Positions 44,962 through 58,114 are shown, counted from the stretch's first letter. The stretch is 64,000 nucleotides of DNA from Phyllosticta citriasiana (GCA_038021145.1 JBBPHT010000008.1:248001-312000), one strand, 5' to 3'. Translations and numbers: made by a program. Notes: a model not told the origin generated them from the letters alone.

Positions 44962-45669
44962 GTGAGGTGGTGGAAGGAGCCAAGTAGTGAGTGCGAAGTT
45001 TTGTTCATCTGGTGTTTTTCTTGGCTTAATGGGCAATTACTGGTTAAGGGAGAACAATGTTCAGATTCAGGTCCAAATTATTTGTGGCGGACTGGTTTCG
45101 AGACAGCATCTCTGGCAAGACTGACGAGATGTATTGTCTCGCGTTTTCTTCCACTTCTCTTTTTTTGTCTCAAGTCGTGGGTTTACACTGGCACCTAGAC
45201 AAAGTTCTTGCCTTGTCCAACTGAAGAAGAGAAAAAAGTTGAAGCCTCGACTTGATAGGAGGAGAGCCTTCACAGGTCCATGTGGCCCAGTTTGATTCAG
45301 AACCCTTTTCGCTACTTTGGTTCTTGGGTTTGTAAGACAGGATGGATATGATTTAGTGTTGGACCTTCCTAATTCAATTCAATGAGAAGTAGACCAGAGA
45401 CGCGCTGTGACATTAACACAGAGCTTATGTTTCAATTGCTATATTCCACGCCAGTTGACTTCAGTTCACGTCAGTCTGCAGATCAGTGGGACAACCGAAT
45501 CATGTTCTCGTCGACTGAATGGCGTATATACCTATCATCTCTCTCTTGCTGTCGACCACTGCTTGTTTCCCCAGCCTTATTGTTAATGTGTCAGAGCGCC
45601 AGACCGTCACAGATCTGTTGCTCTATATACACCAACCCATTTCTCCCTCTAATTCTAAACTCTATCACC
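44962..45669. other. Intergenic with a TATA box before the next gene
   Basis: AT-richer than its neighbours. tatata at 45624-45629 lies 41 bp before the next start codon, followed by a pyrimidine-rich leader. Nothing else is seen. Confidence 0.45.
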
Positions 45670-46535
45670 ATGTCCCATTCTTCCAGGCCTTCTCAATCGA
45701 AGGACGGTCGCGCAAATCTGCGATTTCGACTCTGCTACAAACATGAAGGCCACTGCGACACCTTTTGCGAAGACCAGTACCGACCACGAGGTGAACAAGT
45801 GCCAGAATATGGGCCGCGAGGTAAGTAATGATCCTGCGCGCTTCCAGTGCCGTCCTCCGTTGCCTATGTCGAGCTCATACTGACGACAATGCCGCAGAAT
45901 ACCACCGGCATGGCGGCCTCCGCTGAGACGTCTGCGGAGACAAGCAGGGAAACGCGAAGACCCACGGGCTTTAAGAAGCCAAAGAGCCAAAAGAGATCAC
46001 CGGGAAAATCCGCATGTGGCACCTTGTCATCGCCAAGCTCGTGGAGACCGACAAACGCAACCGTGAGATCCAGGACCAACCGTCGTGCTTGGAACCAAAC
46101 TTGACCCAGCAGAGTCATTGCTCCAATCGCGGCACCTCCACCATCGTCAAGAAAGAGCACGAGGACGCGCAGGTTCAGACCGGCGAGAATACACATAGTG
46201 TACTTTCGAAAGCGACCCAGGACAACATCCACGGCCATGACGAGACCAATCTGTACGAGGAAGAAGTCAACCACGCTGAAGGAGACGACAACGAAATGGA
46301 GGACTACGATGAAGAAGAAGCTCGCATTCTCCTCGCCAACCACTCCAACGCCATGGCCCAGGGCTTTCTTGACGATCTCGCGGGCTTCAGGAAGCGCAAC
46401 CAGGAGGCTTTGCACCAGTTTTTCCCACTTCGAGCTCGCGGGAAACATCACCGACATCGACAACGGCAGTCCAGGGATGGGATGTCACGGTGTCGGAGCC
46501 GACGTCATCGACAGAGGAAAGGAGTGATGGCATGA
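45670..46535 (+). CDS. Hypothetical acidic/basic protein, two exons
   Basis: Exons 45670..45820 and 45976..46535 with donor gtaagt and acceptor gctttaag (155-nt intron) give 236 aa. Without splicing the first exon stops after two codons of intron. The first exon encodes a Cys-rich segment (RLCYKHEGHCDTFCEDQY). The second opens with EAKEPKEITGKIRMWHLVIA, then a strongly acidic stretch (EEEVNHAEGDDNEMEDYDEE), a possible helix (ARILLANHSNAMAQGFLDDL) and an Arg/His-rich end. I recognise no family. The charge segregation suggests a nuclear or RNA-associated protein, but that is a guess. An inner acceptor at about 45898 would shift the frame to an early stop, which favours the model given. Confidence 0.5.
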
Positions 46536-48039
46536 CTTCGGTGCCGAGATTGGTCAGGGTATACGGAGGATCTATAGCAAAGGCGGTATTGTGAAAGGGG
46601 AGAGAGCGAGGGTGGACAGACGACCAGGAGTTCAGGGGTTTCGGGGGATATCAGTTATGGCTCCTGTACTTAAAATCCTTGTAGCACGTCTTCTCAGGAT
46701 ATCAGGAAGAATTTAAGGAGACATTCTCAATCCACACTTCACTCAGGTGTGTAGTCATACGGTTTGACAAGGAAAAAGGCGTGGATTGTGAACAATACCC
46801 TTGTTTCAACAGGAGGAAGAGTCGGCTTGCACTGTTTTTTTTTTTTTTTTTTCGCTCGACAATGTATTTCAGTCACCAGGTCTTTGTATTCCAGTTTTCT
46901 TGCTTTCCTTCCCTTGTCTCCTTTGCAGTATCTCTATCTAGAGAACTCCTTTGCGCAAAATCTGTCTCCAACTCCCTCCTCCTCAGTACCATCAATTTTT
47001 CCTCGGCTCCTCGTCTTGCCCATCGCTAATCGCAAACTTCCAAAGCACAAGTGGAGTCGTGGACGCAAACGCCTCTAGAAACACCTGCCTCCTACAAAGC
47101 CCTATCAACAGCATAATCAAAACTCATCTCACAATCAAGACAAACAACGTATCCCACCACTTCTCCACCACCCCAGCAAAACACACACACCACACATCCC
47201 GCAAATATGAGCCTGATTATTGGTCTGGAATCGACCCAATTACGTCATTGGGCCCGACCAATTGCACGTCCACTGGTCTACGGGAGCGGAGGTGAGGTTC
47301 CATGAGAATCCGGACCCCCTTTCTTTTTCATCACCTAGTTACTCCTAGTTACTGAGGTATAGAAAAGGGAACGTTGTGGGCGCTGGGACGAGTCCAGGTG
47401 TGCGCAAGGGATGATGTCTTTTGCTGTGAAAGTGTTGATTGGTGACGTGGAAAAAAATACGCAAGCCTAAATCCTAGTCAGTGATCTGGCAATTTCCATG
47501 ACTACTGCCACTGCCACCACTGCTACCGCGAGCGCCATTCCTGGTATGAAGGGCGACGCGAAGAGTGATGGTCAAGGTGTCAAGACACACAAAACTAACA
47601 CTACCACCACCATCGAAGCACAGCGTGCGAACGATAGGCAGGATCCAAGCAGCGCAAACGCACGCAGCGGCCCCGCGCAGTCAACCACTCATAAAAACTC
47701 ATCCAACGACTACAACGAAGCGGGAGCGCTTTCTCTCCTTCTCGCTCGCGACTAACCTCGGCACCATACAAGCATGACGCACGACTTCGTCGCCGATCTG
47801 TCCCAGCAGGCAGCGCAGCCGTGCATGACGCGCTGCAGCGCGTCTCCTATTTTCTACTTCGATTACTACGGCAGTGACACCGCCGAGACGAGTACCGCTG
47901 CCGAGGATCGCTGTGATTTTGACGCCCGCAGCGGTGGCGTTGATGAGGGTTGCGTGCGAGGGGACCTTGGTACCAGGGGCACGACGGTGATGCGTAGGAG
48001 GTGGAGGACCAAGGGCTCTTGTGCAAGTGAGCTCCCTTC

Positions 48040-48510
48040 CTACCTTACCGCACACGGTTTGCTCATGGCGAAGAAGGACCGCTGTGATGTTCGATTTTGG
48101 TGTTTTCCTTCAGTTTCTTGGATATGAAGCTTGGGAATCTTGGGGACTTGGATGATTCTCTCTGAAGTCTTCTGGCGCGCATGAGAAATGACCAAAGACT
48201 CTCTCAACCCCTTGTTTTCAGATCGTGGTTCAGAGGGTTGAACTTTTGTCGGTGTTGTGGTTACTTGATCATGGGATGGCTCTGCTTTTCTTGGATCAGT
48301 TGCTTTCTTCGAAAGGAATAGGGACTCGGTATTTGCTTCGCTTCTCTTTTCTTTTCGCGCAGAGCTGTGAAGTGGCATTCGAGTGAATCTCCGTATAAAG
48401 GCAGCAAACACCACAAACACTAATGCCGCAAGGGCGAAGCTGAATGGAGTGTGCAAAAGGTCTAGGAAGAGGCGAGGACACAACAGATCGCAAGAAGACG
48501 ATGACCTCAT
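48040..48510 (-). CDS. Possible small membrane protein
   Basis: A 156-codon frame from ATG at 48510 (MRSSSSCDLLCPRLFLDLL). It contains a clear hydrophobic helix, about residues 23-38 (FSFALAALVFVVFAAF), flanked by RRFTR and then a Lys/Ser/Glu-rich tail. Plausible as a small single-pass protein, but there is no homologue I recognise, and the frame extends 5' through random-looking text. It may be chance. Confidence 0.28.
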   Translation of the reverse strand: MRSSSSCDLLCPRLFLDLLHTPFSFALAALVFVVFAAFIRRFTRMPLHSSARKEKRSEANTESLFLSKKATDPRKAEPSHDQVTTTPTKVQPSEPRSENKGLRESLVISHARQKTSERIIQVPKIPKLHIQETEGKHQNRTSQRSFFAMSKPCAVR

Positions 48511-51500
48511 GACGGCACTGATTCCTCCTCTTTCCCCCCTCCTCCTCCTGAAAGATCGCTTATCTGAAACCCAGCGACGGCAATGGACGAGCCGAACACG
48601 AAGCCACCATGGCAGTGCTCGATAGAAGTTCGTGTTGCAGTTGCAAATGCGATTGCAGCTGTGAATATCTGAATCGGTATGCCAGCTCATGCGTCGTTGG
48701 CTCGCGGTGGGTAGATGCATGGGCAATGAAAATCATCATCGATGCACGGCCCAGCCCACGAGTCGTCATCCTAGAAGCAAGGTTGGTTCGCTGGCAGGTG
48801 GAGGAAGTCTTGTTGCGATAAAGCTTCGCGCGTGGTCGAACGGCCTGCATCCTCCTGACGTTGAACGGCGCTGTGGCCAGCACTCCTCGGCGTCTGTCCG
48901 CTCGCTGTACTGTCTGAAAGTTTCGCGAGACCTTGGATTGTAGTGCGGGAGCAGGGAAATAGTAATCTGTTCTGTGATGTCTGTCGTTTCCGGGCAAAGT
49001 TGATCGACGGACAGAGAAGTTTCGGCGTAGCGACCGCGGGACAGGTTCGCGTTTGACCGTGCCATTTCCTCGATCTTGCTTGCGTTGCCGCTGATAGATT
49101 AGGCGTTTTTCCGATCTCATCGTGACATAGTGGGCCTGGTTTGCTCCTGAGGCTGGACGGAGCAGGTGAGAAATGGCAGGAGGACAGTGGTCACGGTGTC
49201 TGCAGTCTCGTGGGATGTTGTGGTGGCTGGAATGGAGTGTTGGCTTGGACATTGGAATCCTTTTCTCTGGCAAAGACGAAGGCGTAGGATAGCCAGATGA
49301 TCATCCTGACATCGCCCTTGTTTTCCTCTCTTGGAGGCTGGGTGATGTCCAAGGTCAATATGCAAGGCTTTGAGCGTAAAGATTCCCCGGAAAAAGGTGT
49401 AAGCAGAAGTCTGCATGTTCTCGTGCTCTTGGAGTGAGTAAAACATCGAGCAGGCAAGGAAAAGGAAAAGGGAAAAAAAAAAAAAAAAAAAAGCCAAACC
49501 GGTTTGTAGTCTCGTCGTTGTTCTGGATTACCAGGTCGAACAGTATCGTCAACTTGGACTCTTCGGCTGAGTAGAAGCGTAGCTTGTGAGCATGAGCATC
49601 TCCAAACTCCTCACCTACCTTCTCGTTTTCTATAAACCTAAGGAATAATTGGACAACGAGGTCAAGTTGAGTACCCCTGCCCCGTGGCCACTCTCGACAG
49701 GATAGGAGAATGATGGGCATTGTGGGGCCAATGTTCAGACACCCGTCATACACCCAAATGTCTTCAGTGGATACCGAATCTGGAGCAAGAACTATTCATA
49801 CACCTACGTGCAGGTAGATCACCGAGAACGGTCGTACGACGCCGACGAGCGGGAGGGCAGCGCAAAAAGCGCACAGAGCAACAGTTGTTGGTGAAACAGG
49901 AGCTGTAGTGTCGACGTCGATATGGCGATGCCGAGTCTGCCTCCGTCATGGCTCCAGAGTCGCATGGTATTTGAAAACGTGATGAGAACGCACCTGGACG
50001 GAGAACGGGATGCCGTTCCCATCCTGGACAGAACATGGATGAAATGGAAGGCTATCGCCCTCACGGACGGTCAATGGTATTGGGTGAGGTGAGCGCGGCG
50101 ATCAGGCCGGGAGGCATTATAAAAAGTGTTCTCATGCGGTGGTTGTGGATAAGGAGGTTGACGTAGCGAGTTCCAAACGTGGTAATCGTGCGCCGGAGAC
50201 GCGAGCTGGGTGCGAACAGGTCGAAGAGGCAAAGGTTGGGCTGAGAGGAATTGACAGCTAGCCGGCATTTGGCGAAGACTCGCTTGCGCCCTTGTTGATC
50301 AGGATGCATGCTGGATGTTCATCGCTATTCTCAACGGTCATTGCCGTCAGTCAGCCAGGTAAAAGACGTGCGGGTTTGGCCAAGATAATGTCGGTTGACA
50401 CGGCAGGAAGCGCCTGCCCGGTGCCTATGTAGTTCAGTCTCGTCGGAAATATGTCGATACAAGTCATGGCAAGTCAGTCAAAGTTGAGCACTGATGCCTC
50501 GTCCATTCAAGCGGGACAAAGTGGATTCCTCAATTGCGGGGCGCAGCCAGACGTTGCCATTCATCACATTAAAGGCCGGCGGGCAGCGGTCTTTCGGTGC
50601 AGCGTTTGATTTCACTTTTTAACCCTTGGGATATCAATACTTCTCTTTTCTTTTCTCCTTTCTTTTGAGTCGACAGCGAGTGCCGACTGATCCGACGGTC
50701 GAAAAAGCATGGCAAACACGTGACGCAACCCGCGAGAGTCGGGGCACCGAAGCGGCCAGGGAATGGACGGAGCTTGGTCGTTTGTAAAGGTCAATGCCAG
50801 ATTGGGGTGATCAGGGCGTTTGTCGAGGGACGGCCTCGCACACGCTTGTCCAAATACGGAGGTCACGTGAGGTGAGCGAGATGCAAAGCCAAGCTAGCAC
50901 CAAAGGGTCAGGCCTCGGTCCAGTATGATCCCGGTTGTGCTAAGCGACTATCGAAATGAAATCGACCCTGCCCCGGATTGTGGCAACGTCCATGCGGAGA
51001 TGGGAGGACGAGGAGCATCACAACGACGACACAGTGGCAATTGGCGTGGGCGAAAGGAGACGGGTGACAGGCGTTGTTGTTGTTGTTGAAATGGGACAGT
51101 CCTCGGGGCAACAGTGGGAGTGTGCCATGTCTCTGTAGACGGCCGGCCCTTGCGGGCACTGTGGCCCTGTGATGCAAGGAAGGGTTCCAGAAACGAGCCA
51201 ACAGCTTACCCGATGCGGCAGCGGGAGCATATGCAAGGACAGGAGCCGGGCGGATGCTTTCAGCAGAAGCAGAGAGCGGTGGCTGGGGATCAACAGGCGC
51301 AAAAAGGCCATAGAGTCTGCAAAGAGGCAAAGAAGAGGATGGTGAGCAGAGTGGAGACGCGGAAATTGAAACCACGAGGCTCTGCGGCGGGAAAAGGGCG
51401 GTGATTGGCGCAGACGCCGGCAGATGAGCCGAATGGACGAGAAGTGAAGACGCGTCGAAGGGTGAGTAAGCGGGAAGGGTGGTGTTGTGGTCATGATCGC

Positions 51501-51870
51501 GGTAGTGGTGGTTCTGACGTTTGTTCTGACTGTACCGTGTGTAGCCCGAAGGAGGGATTTCCCGGCGAGAAAGGCGATTGGGGAGGGCCCCCTTTTTTTT
51601 TTTTTTTTTTTTTTGTGGCAAGGAAAGTGGCCGAGCAGCAGTTGTCGAGTGTCTACATGTTGTTGAAGTATTCCAATGGGTACGGATGCTGTGTGTATGT
51701 AGTCGCCCTCGTCGTCGTCGTCGTCGTCCGTCCACCCCCCGTGTCGAGAGCCAAACCCACCGTGCCACAGTCGAGCAGCTCTCGCGGGCAATGAGCGAAA
51801 TGAGGGCAGCGTAGTTTGATTGCTGTCTGATCTTTACCCGGATTCGACGCCTCGGGCCTGTTAGTGGGCC

Positions 51871-51871
<1 letters not shown>

Positions 51872-51900
<29 letters not shown>
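51872..51900. repeat. GA dinucleotide array
   Basis: About 14 GA units followed by a GC-rich period-5/6 array and, at 52013-52031, a poly(C) run, all upstream of the G-alpha start. Confidence 0.85.
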
Positions 51901-51913
<13 letters not shown>

Positions 51914-52435
51914 GTTGCCCGCCGCCCGCCGCCCGCCGCCCGTTCTCACCTCACACCCCAAGTCAAGTCAGTCCGAGCCCTGCCCTAACACCCCTAACCG
52001 CACACCCACCGACCCCCCCCCCCCCCCCCCCAAACCCAACCCTTTTCTCTCGCCGTCGCACCGCGTCTCCATTGTGCGCCAGCTGCTGTCTCTACAAGTC
52101 AGCCTGCAGCTTGTGCTTGTGATATATCTCCCAACCCACCACTCGCCCACTGGTGCATCGCTGCCACTCCCGCCCCGTCCGCCCGCCCGTCCGCCGTCCG
52201 CTCAGCGCAGCTGCTGCCAATCCATCCGACCTCAGCCTCCGTTCTCTCCCTCTCCCCTTCGATCCTCTCTGCTCGGCTGCCTCGGACACGCTCGACCGCG
52301 CCTCGTCTCCCTTTGAGCAGACCTCGCGGCAAGGATCGTCCTTCTGAAACCCACTTCTTTCCTCCCTCGCCCAAGACCTGTCGAGCGAAGTCGCTGGCGT
52401 CGTCAAACTCGCTCAGTCCGTCCTTTGGCCATCAG

Positions 52436-52601
52436 GTGAGCCTCAATTGTTCCGCGCCCTGCCCCATCTTTCGCCTGAGCGATTGATTTCACTTCAACAC
52501 CTTCCGCTATCCTCGACTCGCACCCGCCCTCGTCGCTGCCACCCGTCACGCGTCGCCGCTCCACCCTCTCTCGACCCTGCTGACCTGCCTCTCCCGACCA
52601 G
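52436..52601 (+). other. Possible 5' UTR intron of the G-alpha gene
   Basis: Donor gtgagc at 52436, branch-like gctgac at about 52578 and acceptor gaccag ending at 52601. No ATG-initiated coding frame depends on it. Longer than the coding introns here; splice-site quality is the only support. Confidence 0.35.
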
Positions 52602-52695
52602 CTGCTTCTTCGCCGTCGCGCGTCGACCCGCCGCCACCATTCTCCTATTCTCGCCCTCCTAGCCGTTTACTCGAGCTCGCCTCGCATCCGTCATC

Positions 52696-53941
52696 ATGGG
52701 TTGTGGAATGTCTACAGAGGAAAAGGAGGGCAAGCAGAGGAACGAAGAGATTGAGAACCAACTTAAGAGGGACAAGATGATGCAACGAAACGAAATCAAG
52801 ATGCTTCTGCTCGGTGAGCCTGCCTCTTGCAACAGGCCACGGCATGGTTCGCTAACATAGTGCAGGCGCTGGTGAATCGGGAAAGTCGACCATTCTTAAG
52901 CAAATGAAGCTCATCCACGAGGGCGGCTACTCTCGAGATGAGCGCGAAAGCTTCAAGGAAATCATCTTCTCCAACACGGTGCAGTCGATGCGCGTCATCC
53001 TCGAGGCCATGGAGTCGCTAGAGCTGCCGCTCGAGGACCAACGCTCCGAGTACCACGTCCAAACAATATTCATGCAGCCCGCCCAGATTGAGGGTGATAG
53101 CCTTCCCCCTGAGGTCGGCAACGCCATTGCAACCCTCTGGAAGGATGCCGGTGTCCAGGCTTGTTTCCAACGGTCGCGCGAGTACCAGCTGAACGACTCG
53201 GCCAAGTAGTAAGTAGCGACACTGTCTCGCCCGGGTGTTCCTGTTTCAGGCGCGCCGGCGTTGGTCATCCATGCCTGCTAACACGCCCAAGCTATTTTGA
53301 TTCGATCGAGAGGATCTCGGCCCCCGACTACATCCCCAACGACCAAGATGTCCTCCGCTCTCGTGTCAAGACGACCGGTATCACCGAAACCACCTTCATC
53401 ATTGGCGACCTTACCTACCGCATGTTCGACGTCGGTGGTCAACGTTCGGAACGTAAGAAGTGGATTCACTGTTTCGAAAATGTCACCACCATTCTCTTCC
53501 TGGTCGCCATTTCCGAGTACGACCAACTGCTTTTCGAAGACGAGACGGTCAATCGTATGCAGGAAGCTCTCACCCTCTTCGACTCGATTTGCAACTCGCG
53601 GTGGTTCGTCAAGACGTCAATCATCTTGTTCCTGAACAAGATTGATCGCTTCAAGGAGAAGCTTCCCGTTTCGCCAATGAAAAATTACTTTCCTGACTAC
53701 GAGGGCGGTTCCGACTACGCCGCGGCCTGCGACTACATCCTCAACCGCTTCGTGTCGCTCAATCAACATGAGACGAAGCAGATCTACACACACTTTACGT
53801 GCGCCACGGATACCATGCAAATCCGTTTCGTCATGGCGGCTGTCAACGGTATGTTTACATCATGTGCAACACGAAGACGGCGACTAATCCCTTGCAGACA
53901 TCATCATCCAAGAGAACCTCCGGATGTGTGGTTTAATATGA
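52696..53941 (+). CDS. gna-1: Heterotrimeric G protein alpha subunit, group I (GNA-1/FadA type)
   Basis: Exons 52696..52813, 52866..53208, 53292..53848 and 53898..53941 give 353 aa, exactly the usual group I length. MGCGMSTEEK carries the N-myristoylation Gly2 and palmitoylation Cys3. The nucleotide site includes GAGESGKST (intron 1 falls just before it), RVKTTGI with the switch I Arg, DVGGQRSERKKW with the catalytic Gln, FLNKIDRFKEK and TCATDT. The C-terminal CGLI is the pertussis-type Cys site and receptor contact. In filamentous fungi this subunit couples GPCRs to adenylate cyclase, controlling growth, conidiation, mating and often virulence. All motifs are intact. It stands alone in the middle of a gene-poor region, with long flanking non-coding DNA on both sides. 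Confidence 0.97.
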
Positions 53942-55307
53942 GAGGCGCAGCCGACCAGGCGGGTAAATGAGTAGTCTATAAAAGTAGACATGGAGGAAAC
54001 GCCCTGTATGAAAGGGCATCTGCAATGTCACATATACGGCGTTTGAGCAGTGCGCGGGAGGGAGGTGCTTCATTCCCACAACGGCATCCGCGCGACTCTT
54101 TTGGGGGTTCTTCGGTTTCTTTTTCGTTTTTGTTTCTGGCTGACAGTGTTTATTCCACACACGGGCAAAGTACGGGAAGGCGATGGGCGATGGGGCGAAG
54201 TAAAGCGAAGCAAGCAAGCAAGCTCGCACTGCGTGTGTGGTTGCGTCTGTAGCGGGTGGAGAGAGAGGCGGTTGATACCAGCTCTTCGTTTCTTTTTCCT
54301 CTCTTTTTTTTTCTTGTCCCGATTCGAAGCCTTTTTTTTTTTTTTTTTCTTTTCTCTCTCTCTGTTTCCTCTCTTAACACCACCACCGCCACCACCATTA
54401 CTCTTATTACTCTTACTATTACTGTACTCTGTTTGCAGAGCACCCTTTTTTCATTGCAGCGGACAGCAAGAGAGCGAGCGAGCGGCGAGGTGGAGAAGCG
54501 GAAGAAAAGGAGGACTATGTTGAAGGCTGAAGAGATGAAGTTGTCGTTGGACTCTTTGTAGCTGGTACTTGGACTCTGGACACGGCTACAGCAGCAGCAA
54601 TGGTGGTGGTGGTGGTGGTGGTGGTGGTAGCGGCAGCTGGGCACTCAGTGCCATGGGTGTGGTGTGTTGTAGCTTGGCGTCACATGACGTAGCCGGACCA
54701 CCTGGGCTGGCAGTCAGCCAGACCGACAGCCTACCGCAGCTACCACACATGGCCTGTTTTTTTGGCTCCGTCCCTGCAGCCGCCACTTTGGCTAGCCACC
54801 TACCTGTAGCTTAGCTTAGATTAGCTTAGCTGCAGCTCTCGCTCGCAGCAAGTTGAGCTTCTTGTACCTACCTACACGTCTGCCTCGCTCTTAGATCGTC
54901 CGTCATGCCAACGTTGATCGTTTTCTTTCTCCTCTGCTTGAAATGCATTTTGCGCTTGTCAGTCATTGTGTTTTATGGTCGGTGGTCGAGTCCAATCACA
55001 GGTAGAATGACGGGAGTGCCCCCTGCCCTCTGCCAGAGGAAAAAAGCTCCAAACCACTAGATCCTCTCCTCGATCTTTTTTTCGTGTCTCCTTTACACCT
55101 ATCTCCATGCCATCTATGCTACCTCCTCCCTCCTCCAGACACACGAGACAGACATGCGGACAAGCAAGCAACCAACAAACAAGCAGCAGCAGCAAGAAGG
55201 CAATCAGGCAGCCCAGCAGGGGTTGCGCGTGGGCGTCGTCTCAGACGTCCGGCCAACCAAACCTCAAACCTGAAAAGCACCTCACCTCAAACTTGCAGCT
55301 TTTTCAA

Positions 55308-55334
55308 GGCAGGCAGGCAGGCAGGCAGGCAGGC
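55308..55334. repeat. GCAG tetranucleotide array
   Basis: About six to seven perfect units. Confidence 0.85.
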
Positions 55335-57243
55335 ACGTACCTACGTTCGCTGGTTGACGCGCCCGCCTTGCGCCACTGGCGTCTCATGGTACGGCATACA
55401 ATGGTGTCGCGAGGGGCGGTTACCGTGTGGAGTGGAGTGGAAGGCGTGTATGTATGTATTAGGGAGATTCCCTAACCGTGATACTGCTGTAGGTTGTTCT
55501 TTGGCTCGTTCTTCGGTACAACCTTTGTACTTGGTGAAAGTGGTACCGATCTTCGAGTTTGCATTCGAATTCGAATGCTGCTTTTGACCCACCACATCAT
55601 GTACTTACCTCGGTAGGTACTTCTTGCCGATATCTCTACTCTACCACTGACAGCCGGCATCAGATGGAGCGGAGAAGCCGACGGGATGCGGTCCACTATA
55701 GGTGCCGTGATGAGCTGCTGCATCCTTCGTTGCGTGCCCGCCGCCGCCGCCGCCGCCGCCAAGAGCCTCCAACAGCAATTCATCAATCTACGCCGCTTCC
55801 TTTTCCATCGTGCCAAGCCAAGCAACACATATCTCTATCGTTCTTTCTTCTCTCTTCTCATCATATAGGTCGTCTCATCTCTCACTCACCCTAGTTGCAC
55901 CCATCCACCAGACGCTAAAGACGTGAAGAAGCTTGAAGACCCGGTGGTGCACGCACACACCTACAAAGGCACTCGTCGCTCGCCCAGACCAAGTCGGCCA
56001 GCCAGCCCGACGGCCTTATCTATCTATCAACCAGCATTATTTCGTTCGGTTCGCATCGAACGACGCTCGCCGTCCAACAACACTTTTTCGTATCAACGCC
56101 GCAGCGCAGACCCCTACCTACGCCCTGCGCTGCCCTGCGCTGCCCTGCGCTGCTCCCTCTGTCCTTTCCTGCCCGCCCGTGCCCCGTGCCCACAGAGGAC
56201 CAGCAAGCGGGTCCGACCAACGGCGAAAGAGCCCGCGGCCGCGCCCCTCGCTTGTTTGCTTGGTTGGCTCATTGGCTCTGACTGGCTGGCTGGCGCACGG
56301 ATGAATAATGGGCTGGGTTCCTTCGTTTGTTGCATGGATGCATGAATGGAGCGAGCGAGCGAGGGGCGCTGAGTGGAGCGAGCGTAATTGTGGATGGCTT
56401 GTTAGATGGAGCGAGCGAGGATGGATGGGAGAGATGGGATTTGGGAATTGGGTGGGAGGGAGCATGCAGAGCGGCAGTCGAATTGTGAGGTTTCAGGGAC
56501 TCGCAGGGCAAAGGATGGTGACGACGGTGGGGCGGACAAGGATTGACATGAGTTGGGCTGAAGGGGGATGGTTGCGGCGAGGCAGAAGTCGAGGAAGACG
56601 AAGAACAGAAGAGACGGAAGGAGACGAGATGATGAAAGCAAACCGCATCCTAAACAAACGTCTCGATGACGAAACACGCGACACATCATATACCGTCTGG
56701 TCGTTGATCAAAACAGCGCCAGGAGGTGACGAACGCCGATCACGATCCCCCTCCAGGTCGTCTTCCCGTTGATGGCGATGGCCGTTACGTGGTGTTGAAT
56801 GCTGAAACGTCTCTCATGCTTCTGCGAGTCAACATCGCTGCCGACGCACATGCACCCCAGAACCATACTCGCTGCTCCACCCACTCGTTCATCACGACAC
56901 CACCATCGCCGCCGCCATGCAATTTCACGCGAGTCAGCGCGGCCAAAGAAGTCGAAGCGACCGAAATGGCATGTCATTCAATGCCTTTTACTTGCCCTCC
57001 CTTACGCCCAATTGCCCGTCGCCCGTCGCCAACACCACCACCACCACCCGCACACGACGACATCGACATCGCTAGCACGTTGACGGAAAAAAAACTTCAC
57101 CCGCTCGTGTCTGCCGTCGCTAAATGTTTTCAGCTGGAGACGCTAGAAATTGCTTCTTGTTGGTTGCTTCCACCTGTCGTTGCGCGCTCTCGGGACGGAC
57201 ACAGGCGTCTCCGATCGACCACCACCCAGCCCAGGAACACCTC

Positions 57244-57300
57244 TCCATCCATCCATCCATCCATCCATCCATCCGTCTGCACAGCACAGCACAGCACAGC
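57244..57300. repeat. CCAT array followed by ACAGC array
   Basis: About eight CCAT units (57244-57274), then about four ACAGC units (57280-57300). Confidence 0.88.
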
Positions 57301-57789
57301 AGCAACGGCAATGACGGCAGCGTCGGCGGCGGCAACATGGGTACTTACGCGACGAACCAGACGCGACAGACGGATAGACGGACGCGACGCATGCGCCTTG
57401 CCCTCTTTAGCACGCCTCATTCAGTCAGTCAGTCACGGCTGAATGTACACTGTGTGTACATATGCATGTATACACGTACGCGGGCGGCCTGAAGTAGCGA
57501 AGTCGAGTACTCTACCTAGGTATGTGTGTAGCCATCTGACTGCGGTCTTGGTTTTGATTTCTCTTTTACGTGCTTTGATGGGGACTGGAGGCTGGGAGCA
57601 GACATAGCCAAGTGCATGGCATACACAGCGTTAGAAGAGAAGGTAGGTGGGTGGGTGGATACTGGGTAGATGGAAGCTAAGAGGTAACCAAGTGGCCAAA
57701 CGCGTGCGTTCGTCGCTGCCGGCCCGCGCTGGAAACGGCAGTTGCGCCCGTTGTTACGTCGTGTTGTGTCGCCGAGTGGCTGGCTGGCT

Positions 57790-57870
57790 GGATGGATGGA
57801 TGGATGGATGGATGCTGTGGTGTACTTACTGTACATACATACATACATACATACATACATACATACATAC
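57790..57870. repeat. GGAT array and ACAT array
   Basis: About six GGAT units (57790-57814) and, after a short spacer, about ten ACAT units (57832-57870). The GGAT array is the reverse complement of the CCAT type at 57244 (ATCC/GGAT), so the two could pair as an imperfect inverted repeat. Confidence 0.88.
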
Positions 57871-58052
57871 AGTACAGCTCAGCTACTACCGGCACGGCAG
57901 TGTAAATGTATGGTAGCTGTTCTGTGCGTGTACGTGTAGGTATGTACTGTGCTGACCACATGGTACCTACCCCTTCAAGCACATCTCACCTCCATCCTTC
58001 TCCTCCTTGTCCACAACAAAGCAGCAGCTCCAGGATTTCCCGCAAACCGACA

Positions 58053-58114
58053 TACCTACCTACCTACCTTCCTACCTTCCTACCTTCCTACCTTCCTACC
58101 TACCTTCCTACCTA
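58053..58114. repeat. TACC/TTCC tetranucleotide array
   Basis: About 15 four-base units alternating between tacc and ttcc; pyrimidine-rich apart from A. Confidence 0.88.

Larger units (their letters stand above)
46536..52695. other. 6.2-kb gene-poor stretch upstream of the G-alpha gene
   Basis: Apart from one weak minus ORF (48040-48510) there is no supported gene. Homopolymers occur at 46836-46852 (T), 49472-49491 (A), 51593-51614 (T) and 52013-52031 (C); a GA array is at 51872-51900 and a CCCGCC-type array at 51917-51943. The last ~800 bp are CT-rich and are probably promoter and 5' UTR of the G-alpha gene. Confidence 0.5.

Noticed and set aside
48560..49273. 237-codon minus-strand frame
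   Set aside because: Arg/His-rich random-looking text without hydrophobic core or domain; overlaps another frame of similar length.
50908..51791. Overlapping minus-strand frames of 257-286 codons
   Set aside because: Contain a poly-Lys run from the T homopolymer and Ser/Pro/Arg low complexity; two frames compete over the same DNA.
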